The translations under genes were made by a program, and so were the position numbers. This document shows positions 38,735-51,218 of a DNA stretch of 64,000 nucleotides, piece after piece. Numbering within the stretch: the first letter of the stretch is position 1; each line of letters opens with the position of its first letter. The stretch comes from Micractinium sp. NFX-FRZ (taxonomy: Eukaryota > Chlorophyta > Trebouxiophyceae > Chlorellales > Chlorellaceae). The notes under the pieces were generated by a model. It saw only the letters and a program-made list of their open reading frames with translations. It was not told where the DNA came from and did no database searches. The stretch is from assembly GCA_029339195.1 (NCBI GenBank), contig JAPTJF010000017.1, positions 1 through 64,000 on the forward strand, in the 5' to 3' direction.

Positions 38735-41700
38735 TCAGTGGGTCATGGGCAGCTTCTTGCGTGTGGTGCGCTGACGTGGCGCATACTCCTCGCCGCTGTC
38801 CCCGCCATCCTCCTCGGAAGCCTCGCTGTCTGAGGCAGCCGCCTTCCGACGCTTCTTGCCGCCGCGGCCGGCTGTGGAGCCGCGCCCGCCGCGCCCGCCA
38901 CGCCCCGTGGCACGCCCTCCGGGCGCGGTGCGCCCGCCTCGGCCGCCGCGCCCGCGGCCACGCCCGGTGGTGGCACCCGCCGGCGCGCGCCCCAGCCCCT
39001 CCACCCAGCCGGGCGTGCGGTCGTCGTCCCCGCCCTCCTCCCCACCGCCTGGCGATGCCACGTCAGCCGTCCCCTCCCCGCTGTGCGGCGCCTCTGGCTC
39101 CTCCTCTGCCCCTGGCTTGCCGCCCCGTTTGCCTGCCAGCAGGTGGCCATAGTCGGCTGCATCCCGCTTCATCAGCTGGTTGAACACCTGTGGATGGTTG
39201 GTTGGGTTTGGATGGGTAGGGCACGCTGTCGGTGCAAGGCACACAGGCTCAGAGGACTGGGGGACATGTGGGAGGGCACCGGGGGGAGGGCAGCGATTGG
39301 ACCACACGCCACTATGATACGTGGGCATGTGCTGGAAGAGTGGCCACAGCCGCCGTGCCCACTGTTGCGCCCTGCCTGCGCCAAGTCCTCGCAGCCTACC
39401 ATTTAACGCGCCCCGCCCTTCCCCACAACCTCGGATCACATCGCCCCGGGCACCAACCTTGTACTGCCCCCTCAGCTTCTCCGGGTCCTTGTGCGCCCCC
39501 AGGTCCAGCTTGTCCAGGTGCGTGGGCACCCCCGCCAGCGGGGACACCACCACCTTCTCCTCAGCCTTGCGCTTCTCACCCGCTGCAGCGGCACAGGCAG
39601 CGCAAAGGGTGTTCGTAGGGTGTTAGCACACGCAGGGGAGGGGGCAGTGGGGTGGTGGGGGGGCATCAACCACATTTTCCTAGCCCTGTGGTTGGAAAAT
39701 GGAAGAGAAGAGGGGGGACGGGGACACCACGGCCGTCTCCTCTGCCTTGCGCTTCTGCCCGGCTGCAGCAGTACAGATGCAGGTGGTTCGGTAGCCAGTG
39801 CACTGCACTCGTGCACTGTGCCGCTGCCCTCCTAATCCCGAGTCCCAAGCCCCCGCTCCCCGCCCCCCCACGCACAACAAACGCTCGCTCACTCACTCTT
39901 GGCAAACGCCTCGATGCGCTCGCTGTTGATGCTGTAGGCCGTCTTCAGATACTCCTTCAGCAGCAGCAGCATGGACAGCGCCAGGCTGGCCTTGCACTGC
40001 GCCATGACAGCCAGGCTGGAGGGGCCTGGGGAGGCGGGCGGCGCCGCGGGGGAGGCGGCGCCGTTGGGCTGCGCCGCCGGCTGGCGCTGCAGGGGGGAGG
40101 GGAGGGAGCAGCGAGGGGCAAGCAGATGGGGTCAGGAGGGTAGCACACCACTGAAGGTGCGAGTTTCAATAAAGTTCCTTTCACACAGCCGTATGCCACC
40201 AGCGCTCATCCAGACCACATCAGCACCCCTAAAGGCAAACAGCCACAGGGGTGCTCAGGTCCCGCCAGGCCGGCTCACCGCGCCATACAGCGACCGCTTC
40301 AGCTCCTCCTTCACTGTCTCGCCGCTGCGGCACACAATGGCGTTCACCTCCTGCGGGGGGCAGGGCAGCGAGCCAAGTTTGAGTGTGCAAAGCCGCGGTC
40401 TGCCAAGGCATTTTCGGCAGGCAGGTAGCTGGCACCGCCACATGATCCCCCTCGTCTGCGGCCGCACCCACCCCCACCAGCAGCCCACGCCACCGCCAGG
40501 CGCACCTCCCGTCCCCCTGCAACCAGCCAGCCCAGCCGCACCCACCTGCACCACCATGCATGGCTCGTCTCCCCGCTTGTACGGCAGCGCCACCACCACG
40601 GCGGCACAGAAGGCCAGCAGGCGCAGGTCGGCCTCCGCCGCCCCCGCGCTGACCAGGCAGCTGCCGGCCCGCATGCGCTTGAGCAGGCCCCGCAGGAAGT
40701 CCACCTTGAGCTGGAACTTGGGCTGCACCAGGGCCGAGTACACGGCAGACAGGCCCGCCAGCGCCTGTGGGGGCGCGCCCTCTGGCCAGCCCCGTGCTGC
40801 GGCGGGCTCGCCGGAGGCCTGCGGGCGGTGAGCGGGGCGGGAACAACAGGGGGCAACCGGTGCTGGCGTAAGGTGCGGGTGCGAGTGGAGAGGCAGAGCC
40901 CGTATGTGCCTTCTGGCGCCACACGCCGGGGCAGCCTGCACCCATGCCACGTGACCTGGCTGCGCTTCTGAGCCTGTAACTCAAACTGGCGGCAATGCAT
41001 TGAAGCAGGGCAGCAGCAGTACCTCTGCCAGCGCTGCGCGGAAGGTGTAGGCCTCCACCACGCCGCTGCACAGCCGGTCGGCGTCCAGGTACCGCGGGTA
41101 CTGCAGGGGGTAAGGTGTTGAGGTGAGCAGGACTCGCATAAGGGTAAAATGGTCCGGGGGATTGAGCACACCAGTGAGAAGGGAGTGTGCAGATGGCAGG
41201 TAGGGACAGAAGAGTTGCAGCAGCGACATGCACAACAGGAGCGGGACCATGCATAGCATGCATGGCTTGATGAGAGCGGGACAGCCAGCCTGCCGACAAG
41301 CCTGCCCAGCGAGCGTGCCTCCAGATCTGCCCGCAGCCTCCTGCCCCCTCGCAGCCCCCCCCCCCCGCCCCCCGCACCTTCTCACACAGCTCGCGCAGCA
41401 GGCGCAGCGCGCGGGTGCGGATGTCCTCATGCGGGTCGGTGCACAGCGCCATGAGCGGGGCCACAGCGGTCCAGGGCCCCACTAGGCCACCGCTGCAGGC
41501 GGGACGCGCACCAAGAGGGTTTGAAGGGTGCGGGGCGACGCGTTGGGGTGGGGGAGAGATTCTAGAGAGGTCACAGCGGCCCAGAGGCGGGGGAGCTCCG
41601 CTAAAAGCTGCCTCTTCCCCAGCTCCTCTTGCAACAAACAAAGCTGCCTATCACATCTGAACACCACCAAAAGCTTCCACCCACCCTCACTCACCGCAGC

Positions 41701-44700
41701 ACGATCTCCATGAGCTCCACCACTCGCCGCCGCACATGCGTGCCTGGCGCCAGGTCAGCGCCGCCGGCGGAGCCGGGCGGGCTGAGCGCAGAGCCGGGCG
41801 GCGAGGGGGTGGTGTCGGTGGCCAGGCGCAGCACGGCATCCCAATTGTCCTGAAGGGGGCGAAACGCGGGTGGCGCAAGAAGTGAGAATATGCATGAAGG
41901 GGTATGCTCCCAGGCACAGCACGGCATGTCCCAATTGTCCTGAAGTGGTAAAGGACAGAGGGAGCACAGGAGGGAGCACAGGAGGGAGCACAGGAGGGCA
42001 GCTGCTACTGCATGAGCTCTCCACCTGTGCCCTCGCCCCGCCTGCCTCCCGCCCACCCACCTGCAAGATGCTGCTGCTCTGGCTGAGCGTGTCCCCCTCC
42101 CCATTCTGCACCGGCACCGCATGCTCGCCCCCATCCCCTGCCGCCGCCGCCGCTGCCGCCGCCTTCTTGCCGCCCCGCTTCTTGCTGCCGCCGGCCACGG
42201 TGGGCAGCGGCGCGCCGCCTGCGCCGCCCACGCCCTCGCCGCCATCCGCCTGCGCGGCGCGCATGCTTGCCTCGTCGGCTCGCAGCAGCTCGATAAGGTT
42301 GGACAGCGCCTTGAGCTTGAGCAGCTCTGGGGCGCTACGCTGCAGGGCTGCCTTCATGATCTTCTTGGCAGGCGAGGATTTGTCGACCATGATGGAGGGG
42401 CGCGCTATGGTCAGCATGCCCAGCGCGCCCAGCGCAGCCTCGGCCACCTGTGGGGGGCGGAGCCGCAGGCAGGTAGCAGGTAAAGCAGGGGTGAGGGAGA
42501 GGTTGTTGGCGGAGGGCGGTGGCTGGGGCACCATGGACGGGGCGAAAGCGGGGGAGCGAGCAGGGGGGCGGCAGGGGCAGGCACAGGAGCGATCGATGGG
42601 GGTCCGCTCTCGGCTGCCTTCCAGCCCCACTGGCCAAGCACAGCATGCTCTCAGCAGGCGCCCCCAACCAGCCCGCCAGCAGCTCCCCCCCAGCATGCCC
42701 ACCTTGACCTCCCTGCTGCCGCAGTACTCCACAAAGATGCGCTGGCACTCCGTCATGGTCAGCACGCCTGCTGCGCCCGCTGTGCCCGCCGCGCCGTCGG
42801 GCAGCGTGCGCTCCAGCAGGTCGGCCCCCCGCCGGCACAGCTGGCCCAGGATGAAGAGGAAGCGGCAGATGAGGCCGGGCTGGGAGCGCGGCGCCCCCGG
42901 CGGGTCGCGCAGCCAGGCGGCGTAGACAGCGGCGGAGGAGGCCAGCTGGCGCGCCCCGCCCTCCGCCTTGTGCGCCAGCGTGGTGAGGCAGGCGCAGGCG
43001 CCTGCCAGCACTTGCACAAAGGGGTGCCGGTTGATGAGCTGGGTCAGGTCAGCCAGCAGCTCTGCCAGGGTGTCGCCCTCGCAGTGCCGCTGCTGACTCA
43101 GCACCGCGTCCAGCAGGGACAGCACGCACAGCAGGGACTCCGCGCCGCGCCGTGCGCCCTCGCCCTGCTGACCTTGCGGCTCTGCAGTGAGGAGGCCGGG
43201 GGCGCGGCGGGTCGGGTGTGAGGCAAGGGTGGGGAGGGCGCAGGTGGGCAGCAGAATGCTGGTGCAACAGGGTGGGGGAAGCCAGCAAACGGCAGTTGCG
43301 CCCCTGCAAAGCCCGAGCTCAGCCAGCCTCCCCAGCCGCCCATTTCCCAGCCATCCTCCACCCACCCACCTCCCGAGGCCTTCAGGTAGGGGGCCAGCGA
43401 GCGCACAAACTTGGCTGGGTCCTTGGCAGGCTGGCACAGCTCCACGTCGGTCACCGCAAAGGCGTGCAGCGACAGGAGGTGCTTGAAGCCAGCCTGCTGC
43501 TCGCCGGCCTGCGGGAGGGAAGCGAGCGAATGGTGTTGTCTGAGGATAGGGTTTCTGACGTGCGTGCACAGGTTGTGAATCGAGGCCACCACAAGGTGTG
43601 CTGTGCAGGAGCGCTTGTGAGGGTAGGGGCCCAGTGAAGCAGCGCCAGAGGCGATGGCTGCTGATGAAGCAGCGCCAGAGGCGATGGCTGCTGATGAAGC
43701 AGCGGCCATGGTATCAGCAGAAACAACAAAAAACAACAGACAGGAAGCATTATCAAGTGGAGCGGCCTCCGCCCACCTGGGAGGTCTCCTCTGCTGTTAG
43801 GAACAGGTCCAGCAGGGCGTTGGCCACCTCACGCCCCGCAGCCCACTCTTTCTGCACGCGCAAAACAAGGGGCAGGGCGCAATTGGGGGAGCACCTCAAC
43901 AAGGGTGCGAACGGAGGCGGGCGCAGGCATTCGTTTTACGTAAAGTGAGGAGCAGGCGTAGCAGGCTGCCAGGCATTCCCACACTTCAGCCTTCCCCACA
44001 CCCCATTTGGCACTGCATCCCCCTTTCAAACGCCACGCACAGCTCACCTTGAGGTCCCCACGTGCGCCCACGCCCAGCGCTGCCGACAGCACCGCAACCA
44101 GGGGGTGTGACTGGTCGAGGGGCAGGTGGATGGCGCGCCCGCCCGCCTCGTAGACAGCTAGCGCCACGTCAGCCAGCTGCTGCGCACGCTCGCTGGCGCT
44201 GCGCTCCACAGGCACAGCCAGGCCCTCGGCGCCGTCGGCCGCCTCCAGGCGAGGAGTGAACCAAAGGCTGCATGGGGCGAAGATGAGGCGGGGAGGCGGT
44301 GCAACAGAGTTTGCAGGGGCAGGGAAAGCAGTCCGCAACTGCTCCTTGAGTTGTAGCCACTGGGCTGGATGTCCTGGAGCAGCACAGAGCAGCACAGGAC
44401 AGCACAGCACAGCGCATTGCAGCGCAAAACAATGCCCACCTGTGGGAACCCCAGGCCACCGTATCTTCAGGCTCTTCCCTGCCCAGCATAACTCAGCACA
44501 GTGCATGGCAACTTGACCACAGCGCAACAGAGCGCAGCACACCTGTGGAACACCTTGGCCACCATGTCCTGGATGCTCTCCTCTGTGTCCCCCGACCGCA
44601 TCAGCACATGCTTGCAGGCGTCTGCAAGGACGGGGGTGCCGGGGGGCGGGGCGGGCAAGTAGGGTGGGTGCCAGAGTGATGGCATGCACCGATGGGCACA

Positions 44701-47700
44701 AGCACAGCACGAAAACAAGCGCTGCAAGCCCAAAGCGGTGCATGGCGTTACCTCCCATTGTCCAGCACAGCACGCCACACACACACACTCCCCAGCCTGT
44801 TCAGGCACTGCAGCCCCCCACCCACCCGTGGCGCGCGGGAAGCCGGGCACCCGTATGCAGCTCTCCCACAAGATCTTGATGGCCGCCTTGCGCACGCTGG
44901 TGCCCTGGTCTGTGGAGGCGCGGGCCAGTGTGGGGAACAGGCGCAGCGCGAGCGCCTGGTTGGACGCCACGTGGCGCCCCAGCAGGCTCACCGCCGCCTC
45001 GCGCACGCTGATGGCCTCGTCCTGCGCACGCGACGAAGGAGGTGGGCAGGCAGCAAAGGGCAAAGGGGGTGAGAAGCATGGGGTGGCACGCGAGCCGCTG
45101 GCACGTGAGCCAGAAGCTCCCCTGGGTTCCTCACCCTGGCAGCTTCCTGCTCGTCTCAAGGCGGCAGGCTTTGTCTGCAGCTGCAGCCCCAGGCCCAGCA
45201 CGGCGCTGCAGCTGCTGCGCCCGCGCACACCCCTCAAGCCTTGTACAACCAACAGCGTGCATCCCACCGCCGCATGCACTGCTGCGCTGTCCAGGACCCG
45301 TGTGTCCCCTTGCAGCCCACCCAGCCGCCCTCCCTCTGCTGTCACCATGCCCCGGCCTACCTGTAGCGCGCGCTCCACCGCCGCCTGCACTGCAGCGCTG
45401 TCCAGCACCCGCGTATCCGCCTGCACCACCTCCCCCAGCGCCTTGACCGCCTTGGCGCGCGTGGTGGAGGCGCAGGCGGGGCCCAGGCACTCGAGCAGCC
45501 ACTGCACCATGCTGACGCGCGCGCGGCCCAGGGTGGACTGCAAATCAACACAAAGCCAGGAAGAGGAGCAAGCAGAAGGTGACGCAGGAAGTGGGTGCAG
45601 TTGTTTGATACGCGCCACTCGAGGCCTGCTGAGGCGCTGTGACCGGCAGGCTGCGGGCGCATCCGGCGCCAGCGCCCCGCTGTGGGCGCTGTGCCTGCTG
45701 TTGCTGTGCCAGGTCCCTACTGACCAACCAACCCTACCACTCTCCAATCACCCAACCCTACCCTGCCTCCTGCCCACCTGCACCACGAAGCGCATCATGC
45801 GCTGCGCCTGGTCGGCGCTGATGTCCACGTCAGCAGTCAGGCCGTCCAGCTCGTCGCGTCGCTGGCGGTACTGCGGGCGGGCAGCGGGGGCGGACAGGAC
45901 AGGCATGCTGATACGGAAACGGCGCAGGCACGGCCACAAGCCAGTTGTGTGCTGCTCGTGGCTTTGGCGTCCGCTAGAAGGGGGCAGACTTGCACTTTAC
46001 TCACTCGCCTCTCCAGTCTGAAACCCCACAACTGGCCCCCCAACCATCCATGACCTCCTCACCTGCACCAGCTTCTCGACCAGCTGCTCTGACGTCGCCC
46101 CCTGCCTCTGCAGGTTGGTCACCTCCTCGGCAAAGGCCTGGGATGGTGAAGTGGTCGGGGAAGGGTCAGGGGTCAGGGCATTGTGGGTGGGGTGGGAGGC
46201 AGGCAGCACGTTTGCACAGGCAGGCGGGGGGCGATCAGGGCAAATGGCTGCCGAGGCAGCATGAAATGAAACCAGCCGGAGCATTGTAATGTAGGGTGGC
46301 AGGACAGCATGCCATCATCCACAACAGCGCAGCGTGCCCTGCGGTGGCTACCGCAGGCCTTGCCAGCAGGCCCACCTGGCAGAGCATGAAGGTGCGGGCG
46401 GAGGTGGCGGAGTTGTGGGCCGCTCGCCGCCGGTCAGCCAGGAAGAGCAGCAGCAGGCGGGGCGACTCCTCAGCTGGGTCACCAGTCCCTGCAGCAACGC
46501 CAAGTAGGGAGCAGCAATGTGCGGGTGGAGGCCACGTCACACATCCTTGTGGCTGCCTTGCCTAGATGCGTGTCACCCCACCACCCTTACTCCCGGCAAC
46601 TCTCCCACTGCATGTAGCATCCTCAAGCTTGGGCGGCATGCTGCACCCCATATCCTGGACCCCGATCTGACCAGTCACCCACCGTGCGGGTCGCGCCGCG
46701 CCAGCTGGCGCAGCAGCTCGCCATCCGCCGTCGCGTCGCCCTCGTCGCGGTACAGCTGTGCTGCCACGCTCCCCAGCAGGTCGACACAGTACTGCCGCAC
46801 GTGCTGGTCCGCGTGGCGCAGCCCCCTGTCCCCCTGCAGCAGCGCCACGAAGCGCAGCAGCAGGAAGGCGGCGGCGGGCCAGGCGGGCTGGTGGGCCACC
46901 GCCAGCAGGTCGCGCACCAGGCTCTGCAGCAAAGCGCGCATGTCGTGGTCGCCCTCACTCTTGGCGGCACGCGCGGCAGGCAGCCTGCAGGCAGGCGGCA
47001 AGGTGGAGGGGCAGGGAAAGGTGAGGCGGGGAGGAAAGGGAAGCAGAGGGCAGGCAGATCTGTGGCCCGCATGCATGCGGTGGCTGTGTGCTCCAAAGCA
47101 GACGGTTGCATGGCATGCAGGGCATCAGCTGCTCGGTGCGCCTCTCTGCCCCTGCTCCCACCCAGCACAAACCGCCTGCCTAACAGCCTTTCAGGGCCCA
47201 CCTGTCAAAGCAGAGTGTCCAGAAGTAGTCTGCACAGGTGGCAGCCCCCTTGTAGTAGTCTGCCAGGTTGGCAGGCTCGCAGTCCACGGGGGGCAGGTCC
47301 ATGCACGCCTGGGGACAGACAGAATGGGGGCAGGGGTGGGGCAAGCGATGTGGGTGGGAGCAGGGGCAGCAGCAGAGGAGCCAGCAAGGTTTGGCGGGGT
47401 GGCAGCCGGCGTGAGGAGCCGCAGCTGTTGGTTGCACGGCAAGCACCTGTGCATGGGAAGAAGCTGCTCCAAACCCGATGCACCTGAATCACGCTCCGCC
47501 CCTGGTTTCACACCTCCCTGCACCCCACATCACCCACCCACCCGCGCCTCCCTACCTGGATCATCTGCAGCACAGTTGCGGTCAGCATCTGGATGCAGGT
47601 GCGCGCGTCCTCGGAGGCCGGGAAGTCGCGGGGCGCCTTGGGCCCGCCGCCCAGGTGGGGCACCACGTGAGAGAAGAGCTCATCCAGGATGGTGCCCCAC

Positions 47701-50675
47701 TGCAGGCACAGCGTGCAGGCAAGAAATGAAGGTCAAGTGGGGGTGCAACAGAGGGGGGCGTGTGAGCAGAGGGGGGCGTGGGGATGGCAATGGCAGAGGG
47801 GTTGGTGTGCCGGGAGACAGGTAGCACCGGCTAATCGTGGCTACACAGCACAGGCCCCTCCGCACACTAGGTGCCACACCGTTCTGTGCATGGCCCCCCG
47901 CACGGCCAACCAACTGATCACCTGGGCGGGGTGCGTCTTGAACACGGCCACCAACAGGCGTGTGGCTTTCTCCTGCAACAGCTTCTGCCCCTCCAGCGTC
48001 AGGCTGACGGCGCAGGCGCGCAGCAGCGGCAGCAGCGTCGCGCCCGGCAGGCGCACCACCGCCTGCAGGTCCGCCAGCAGCAGCAGCACCGCCTGCACGC
48101 GGTCCAGCAGCGGGCGCATGGCGGGCGGGACGCTGCAAGGGGTGGGGGAGGCACGCAGGTAGGTGGCCAAATGGGCAGGCAGCGCCAAGCGTTAGACAAG
48201 GAAGAACAAGTAGCGCCCCCCCCCCTCCCGTAAGCGGCAGCGCCGCCATGCTCAGTCCAGGCCCCGACCAGGCAAACCCTGCCATCCGCCTCCCCAGGGC
48301 ATTGACCCCACTATGCGGCTCTCCCCAGCTCCTGACCTGACGCCCAGCCCTGTCGCCGCCTTGGCCTTCTTTGCTGGCTTGCGCTTGCCAGCACGCGCCG
48401 CCGTGTCGTCTGCTGCCAGCGCTGCGTCGGCGGCGGCGGCCAGCTTGGGGCGCGCAGCCGAGCGGAGGCGGGCGTCGTGGAAGGGGTACACATTGTAGGT
48501 GAGCTGGAAGCGCAGCAAGTCCAGCACAGCTTCCGCCACGTCCTCGCTGTACACTGCAGCTTGGCCAGGAGGCAGAGGGAGGGGCTGGGAGTTGCAGGTG
48601 AGCTGGAAGCGCAGGACGTCCAGCACAGCCACTGCACCGCCCTCTCCATGTACAGCACACCATGGGGGCAGGGGTTGGTGGGTGTGAGACGTGCAAGCTT
48701 GCGCAGGCCAGGCAAGGCTGGTGGCAAGCTCAGCAGGGAGGTTCCAGAGCGTGGCAGCAGAGGAGGGGCCTGCAAGACGCCCTGCAAGACGTGCGACCAA
48801 GCAGAACGGCTGTGCACAGGGCCGGCGCTACCAGCAGCCAGCAGCCAGCACAAGGGGAATTTGAGCAGTGCGGCAGCACCCACCTCGTTGCGGCATGTTG
48901 GGCACGGTCATGAGGTGCAGTGCGGCAGCGGCAGCCTCGACTGCGATGAGGACGCGCTGCGCACGGGGGCTGCCCTCCTGCAGCGGGGCAAGGGCCAACC
49001 AAGAGACGGCGGTGAGGTGCAGCAGCACCTGTGTCCAGCGCTGCCCACTGCTCGCTTCTGCATTCTGCATGCCTGCTTGCACCCAACCCGGTCCACGGCA
49101 TTGCAACCTGCCCGCACAGCCGTGCTCTGTCCCTGCCGCCCAAGGCAGCGATGTTGGCCTGCCCCGGTATTCGCTCTGCGAACAAACAGCCCCACAGCGC
49201 TCAACCAGGTGCCCCCGCCCACCTTGTCCCCCGGCTCCAGCAGCCGCCCCGTGCCGCCTGCCACGAGGCGCTGCAGCAGGCGCAGCAGGCGCAGCAGATC
49301 AGCCAGCGGCACGCCGCCACCCCGCAGCGCCTCTTGAAGCTCCGGCCGGCACATGCGCAGCGTCTCCTCAGACAGGCGCCGCACATCCCGCAGCAGCGCC
49401 GCGGCCGCCGCTGTGCCGCCGCTGCTGCTGCTGGGCGGCAGCTCCTCGCCCTCCTCCTCCCCCATCTCCTCGTCCTCCTCGCCCTCTGCAGGGGCCCAAG
49501 ACAACGAAATGTTGAGGTCAGCGTGCAGACCATGGAAGCCAGAGAGTTCAGTGTGATGAAAATACAGCAGTTCAGGGACGGCGGCCATATGTCGGTTCAT
49601 GCGCCACGCCAGCTGCCACAAGCGGCACGTGCAAAGCCCTCGGCAGCACCCAACGACAGCACCCAACAGCACGCACCCGCGGTGCCATTGGCCTGCTCCT
49701 TCTCCTCATCTTCCCCTGCGGCTGCTGAGGCCTCCTTCTCATGCTTGCGCATGAACTCTGTGATGAAGGCTGTGTAGGAGGCTGCAGCCGAGGTGGGCAA
49801 GGCGGCAGCAAAGAGCATAGGCGGCGGATGAGGACAGCGCACACGGTGGGAGGCCGGCATGTGGCAGCTGCGGGCAGGCAGCATCATCCTATTGAGTGCT
49901 TCTCCCCGCAGGGCAGACAGGATTGGTGGGCATCCGAGCAGGCAGGCAGGCGGGTGCTACGCAACACCCAGCACCCATCCCAAAGCACCCAGCAAGGCAA
50001 CTTGCAAGCACCCAGCTCCCCTCACCTGCAGCCTTGGAGGCCTCCTCTGCTGGCGTGTCTTCTGCTGCTGCTCGGTTGGCAGCCACCGTCACGTTGACCA
50101 GGCGCGCCCGCTTGGGCGCAGGCGGCTGATCGTCCGCACGACGATGCAGCGGCGGCGCCCCAGGCAGAGGCAGTGGTGGCTGCGCTGGCGCCGCGGTCAC
50201 CATCGGCATGGCAGCGTGTGCGGCGCCGGGCTGGTGCGCCAGCGGCGCCACCTTGAAGATGCCTGGGAATGCTGCATCCACTTGCAGCTGCAGAGCGGAG
50301 CGTGGCTCGCCGGTGGTGGGCGCAGTTGTGGCTGAGCCGAGCGGGCGCCTGCAGGCGGCAGCGGTGGCGGGCGGCGGCAGCGGTGAGGACAGTAGCCCCG
50401 CGAGCAGGCGAGTTTGTGGGCACTTGCAGGCACCCCCGGCAAGCATGCAGAGCGCCCGCAACTCACAGGTAGCTCAAATCCACGCCCTGCAGCGCGCTGA
50501 TCACGCCCGTCAGGGCTCCGGGTCCCGCCTGAGCGGCTCCCAAGTCATCTGAGCGCTTGCTGGGCGCGATGGGCGGCGCCGGCAGCGGGAAGCCCAGGTA
50601 GGCCGCTGGCAGGGGGTGCACCAGGCTGGGCCAGCGCAGAAGCGGCGCCCGCTGCTGCTCATCACCGCCGTGCAT
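38735..50675 (-). CDS. SCC2: Sister-chromatid cohesion loader SCC2/NIPBL, 1,822 aa
   Basis: Twenty-nine exons on the minus strand sum to 5,469 nt: 50675-50467, 50348-50026, 49781-49677, 49485-49223, 48977-48884, 48553-48337, 48132-47922, 47699-47556, 47308-47202, 46984-46683, 46488-46376, 46137-46063, 45870-45778, 45537-45361, 45021-44826, 44621-44543, 44267-44048, 43851-43777, 43508-43370, 43181-42703, 42447-42061, 41849-41695, 41492-41378, 41100-41023, 40818-40546, 40350-40279, 40086-39897, 39582-39458, 39187-38735. The centre is HEAT-repeat sequence typical of Scc2: ARVSMVQWLLECLG, KAVKALGEVVQADTRVL, SVREAAVSLLGRHVASN, TSVRKAAIKILWESCI. Length is close to plant SCC2. Scc2 with Scc4 loads cohesin onto DNA. 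The N-terminus has a Pro-rich segment; the last about 100 residues are RG/GRG-rich and then acidic, with KKRRK. The start ATG at 50675 is chosen; an in-frame ATG at 50780 is possible. Confidence 0.88.
39541..39767 (-). repeat. Copy of the SCC2 exon 28 start
   Basis: The plus-strand sequence GGGGACACCAC...TGCGCTTCT...GCTGCAGC occurs at the real exon start (about 39540-39589) and again at about 39720-39767 in the upstream intron. Confidence 0.85.
41823..41955 (-). repeat. Copy of the SCC2 exon 22 acceptor region
   Basis: CAGCACGGCAT(GT)CCCAATTGTCCTGAAG occurs at the true acceptor (about 41829-41855) and again at about 41917-41945. Both copies keep the minus-strand CAG. Confidence 0.9.
45245..45425 (-). 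repeat. Copy of the SCC2 exon 14 end
   Basis: The exon segment encoding DTRVLDSAAVQAAV (about 45365-45420) recurs at about 45263-45315 as DTRVLDSAAVHAAV, in the same frame, inside the downstream intron. Confidence 0.9.
48499..48665 (-). repeat. Copy of the SCC2 exon 6 start
   Basis: GGTGAGCTGGAAGCGCAG, followed by a CGTCCAGCACAGC-like block, occurs in exon 6 (near 48498) and again near 48597. Read on the minus strand both encode AVLD(L/V)LRFQLT. Confidence 0.9.
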
Positions 50676-51218
50676 GTCGGTGTATCGTGGTGGGCAGCCG
50701 CTAGAGGGAGGGCAAGCTGCAAGCGGCCATGTGGGGTGTGTTGCAATTCGGTGGGAACTTGCAAGACACGCCCTCTGCAATGCACGTCAGTGGTGGTCGA
50801 TGATCGTTCTGCACTTTCGGGGGAGTGGTCAAGCGCCCAATTGCCCTCTGGTGAGCAGCACAGCCAGCAGCGCAGCACGCAGCAGCTGCTCTCTGCCATG
50901 CACCGCACCTCGGTTGCCGGCCGCACATTGCCATTGATTGTGCAGTCAAGCAGGGCCCTGCCTGCCTGCCTGCATTTACCATTTCAGCCTGACTGCTCGG
51001 CTGACCCACGGCCCCGAATGGCGCACTAGCAGGAGGGCGCGATGGAGGGCGCCTGCGCTCAACCGCCTGGCGATAGAGGCTGCGAGAATGCGCCGGCCAA
51101 CGTCGTCGGATCAACAGGTGGCACCAGCTCTCGACAGGCGACGGCTGTCTGTCAGAGGCCTCTGCCAGAGGGGGTTGCTGCTCCTCCTGTTGCTGTGTGA
51201 CCCGACACCTGCTACTGG
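50676..51218. promoter_or_regulatory. Divergent promoter region, SCC2 / unknown gene
   Basis: About 540 bases between two head-to-head start codons. Open frames here on both strands are likely 5'UTR or chance. Confidence 0.4.

Noticed and set aside
41870..47824. Several plus-strand frames over 250 codons (for example 44684-46021 and 46517-47824)
   Set aside because: They lie antisense to SCC2 exons, which have clear HEAT-repeat homology and consistent splice phases.
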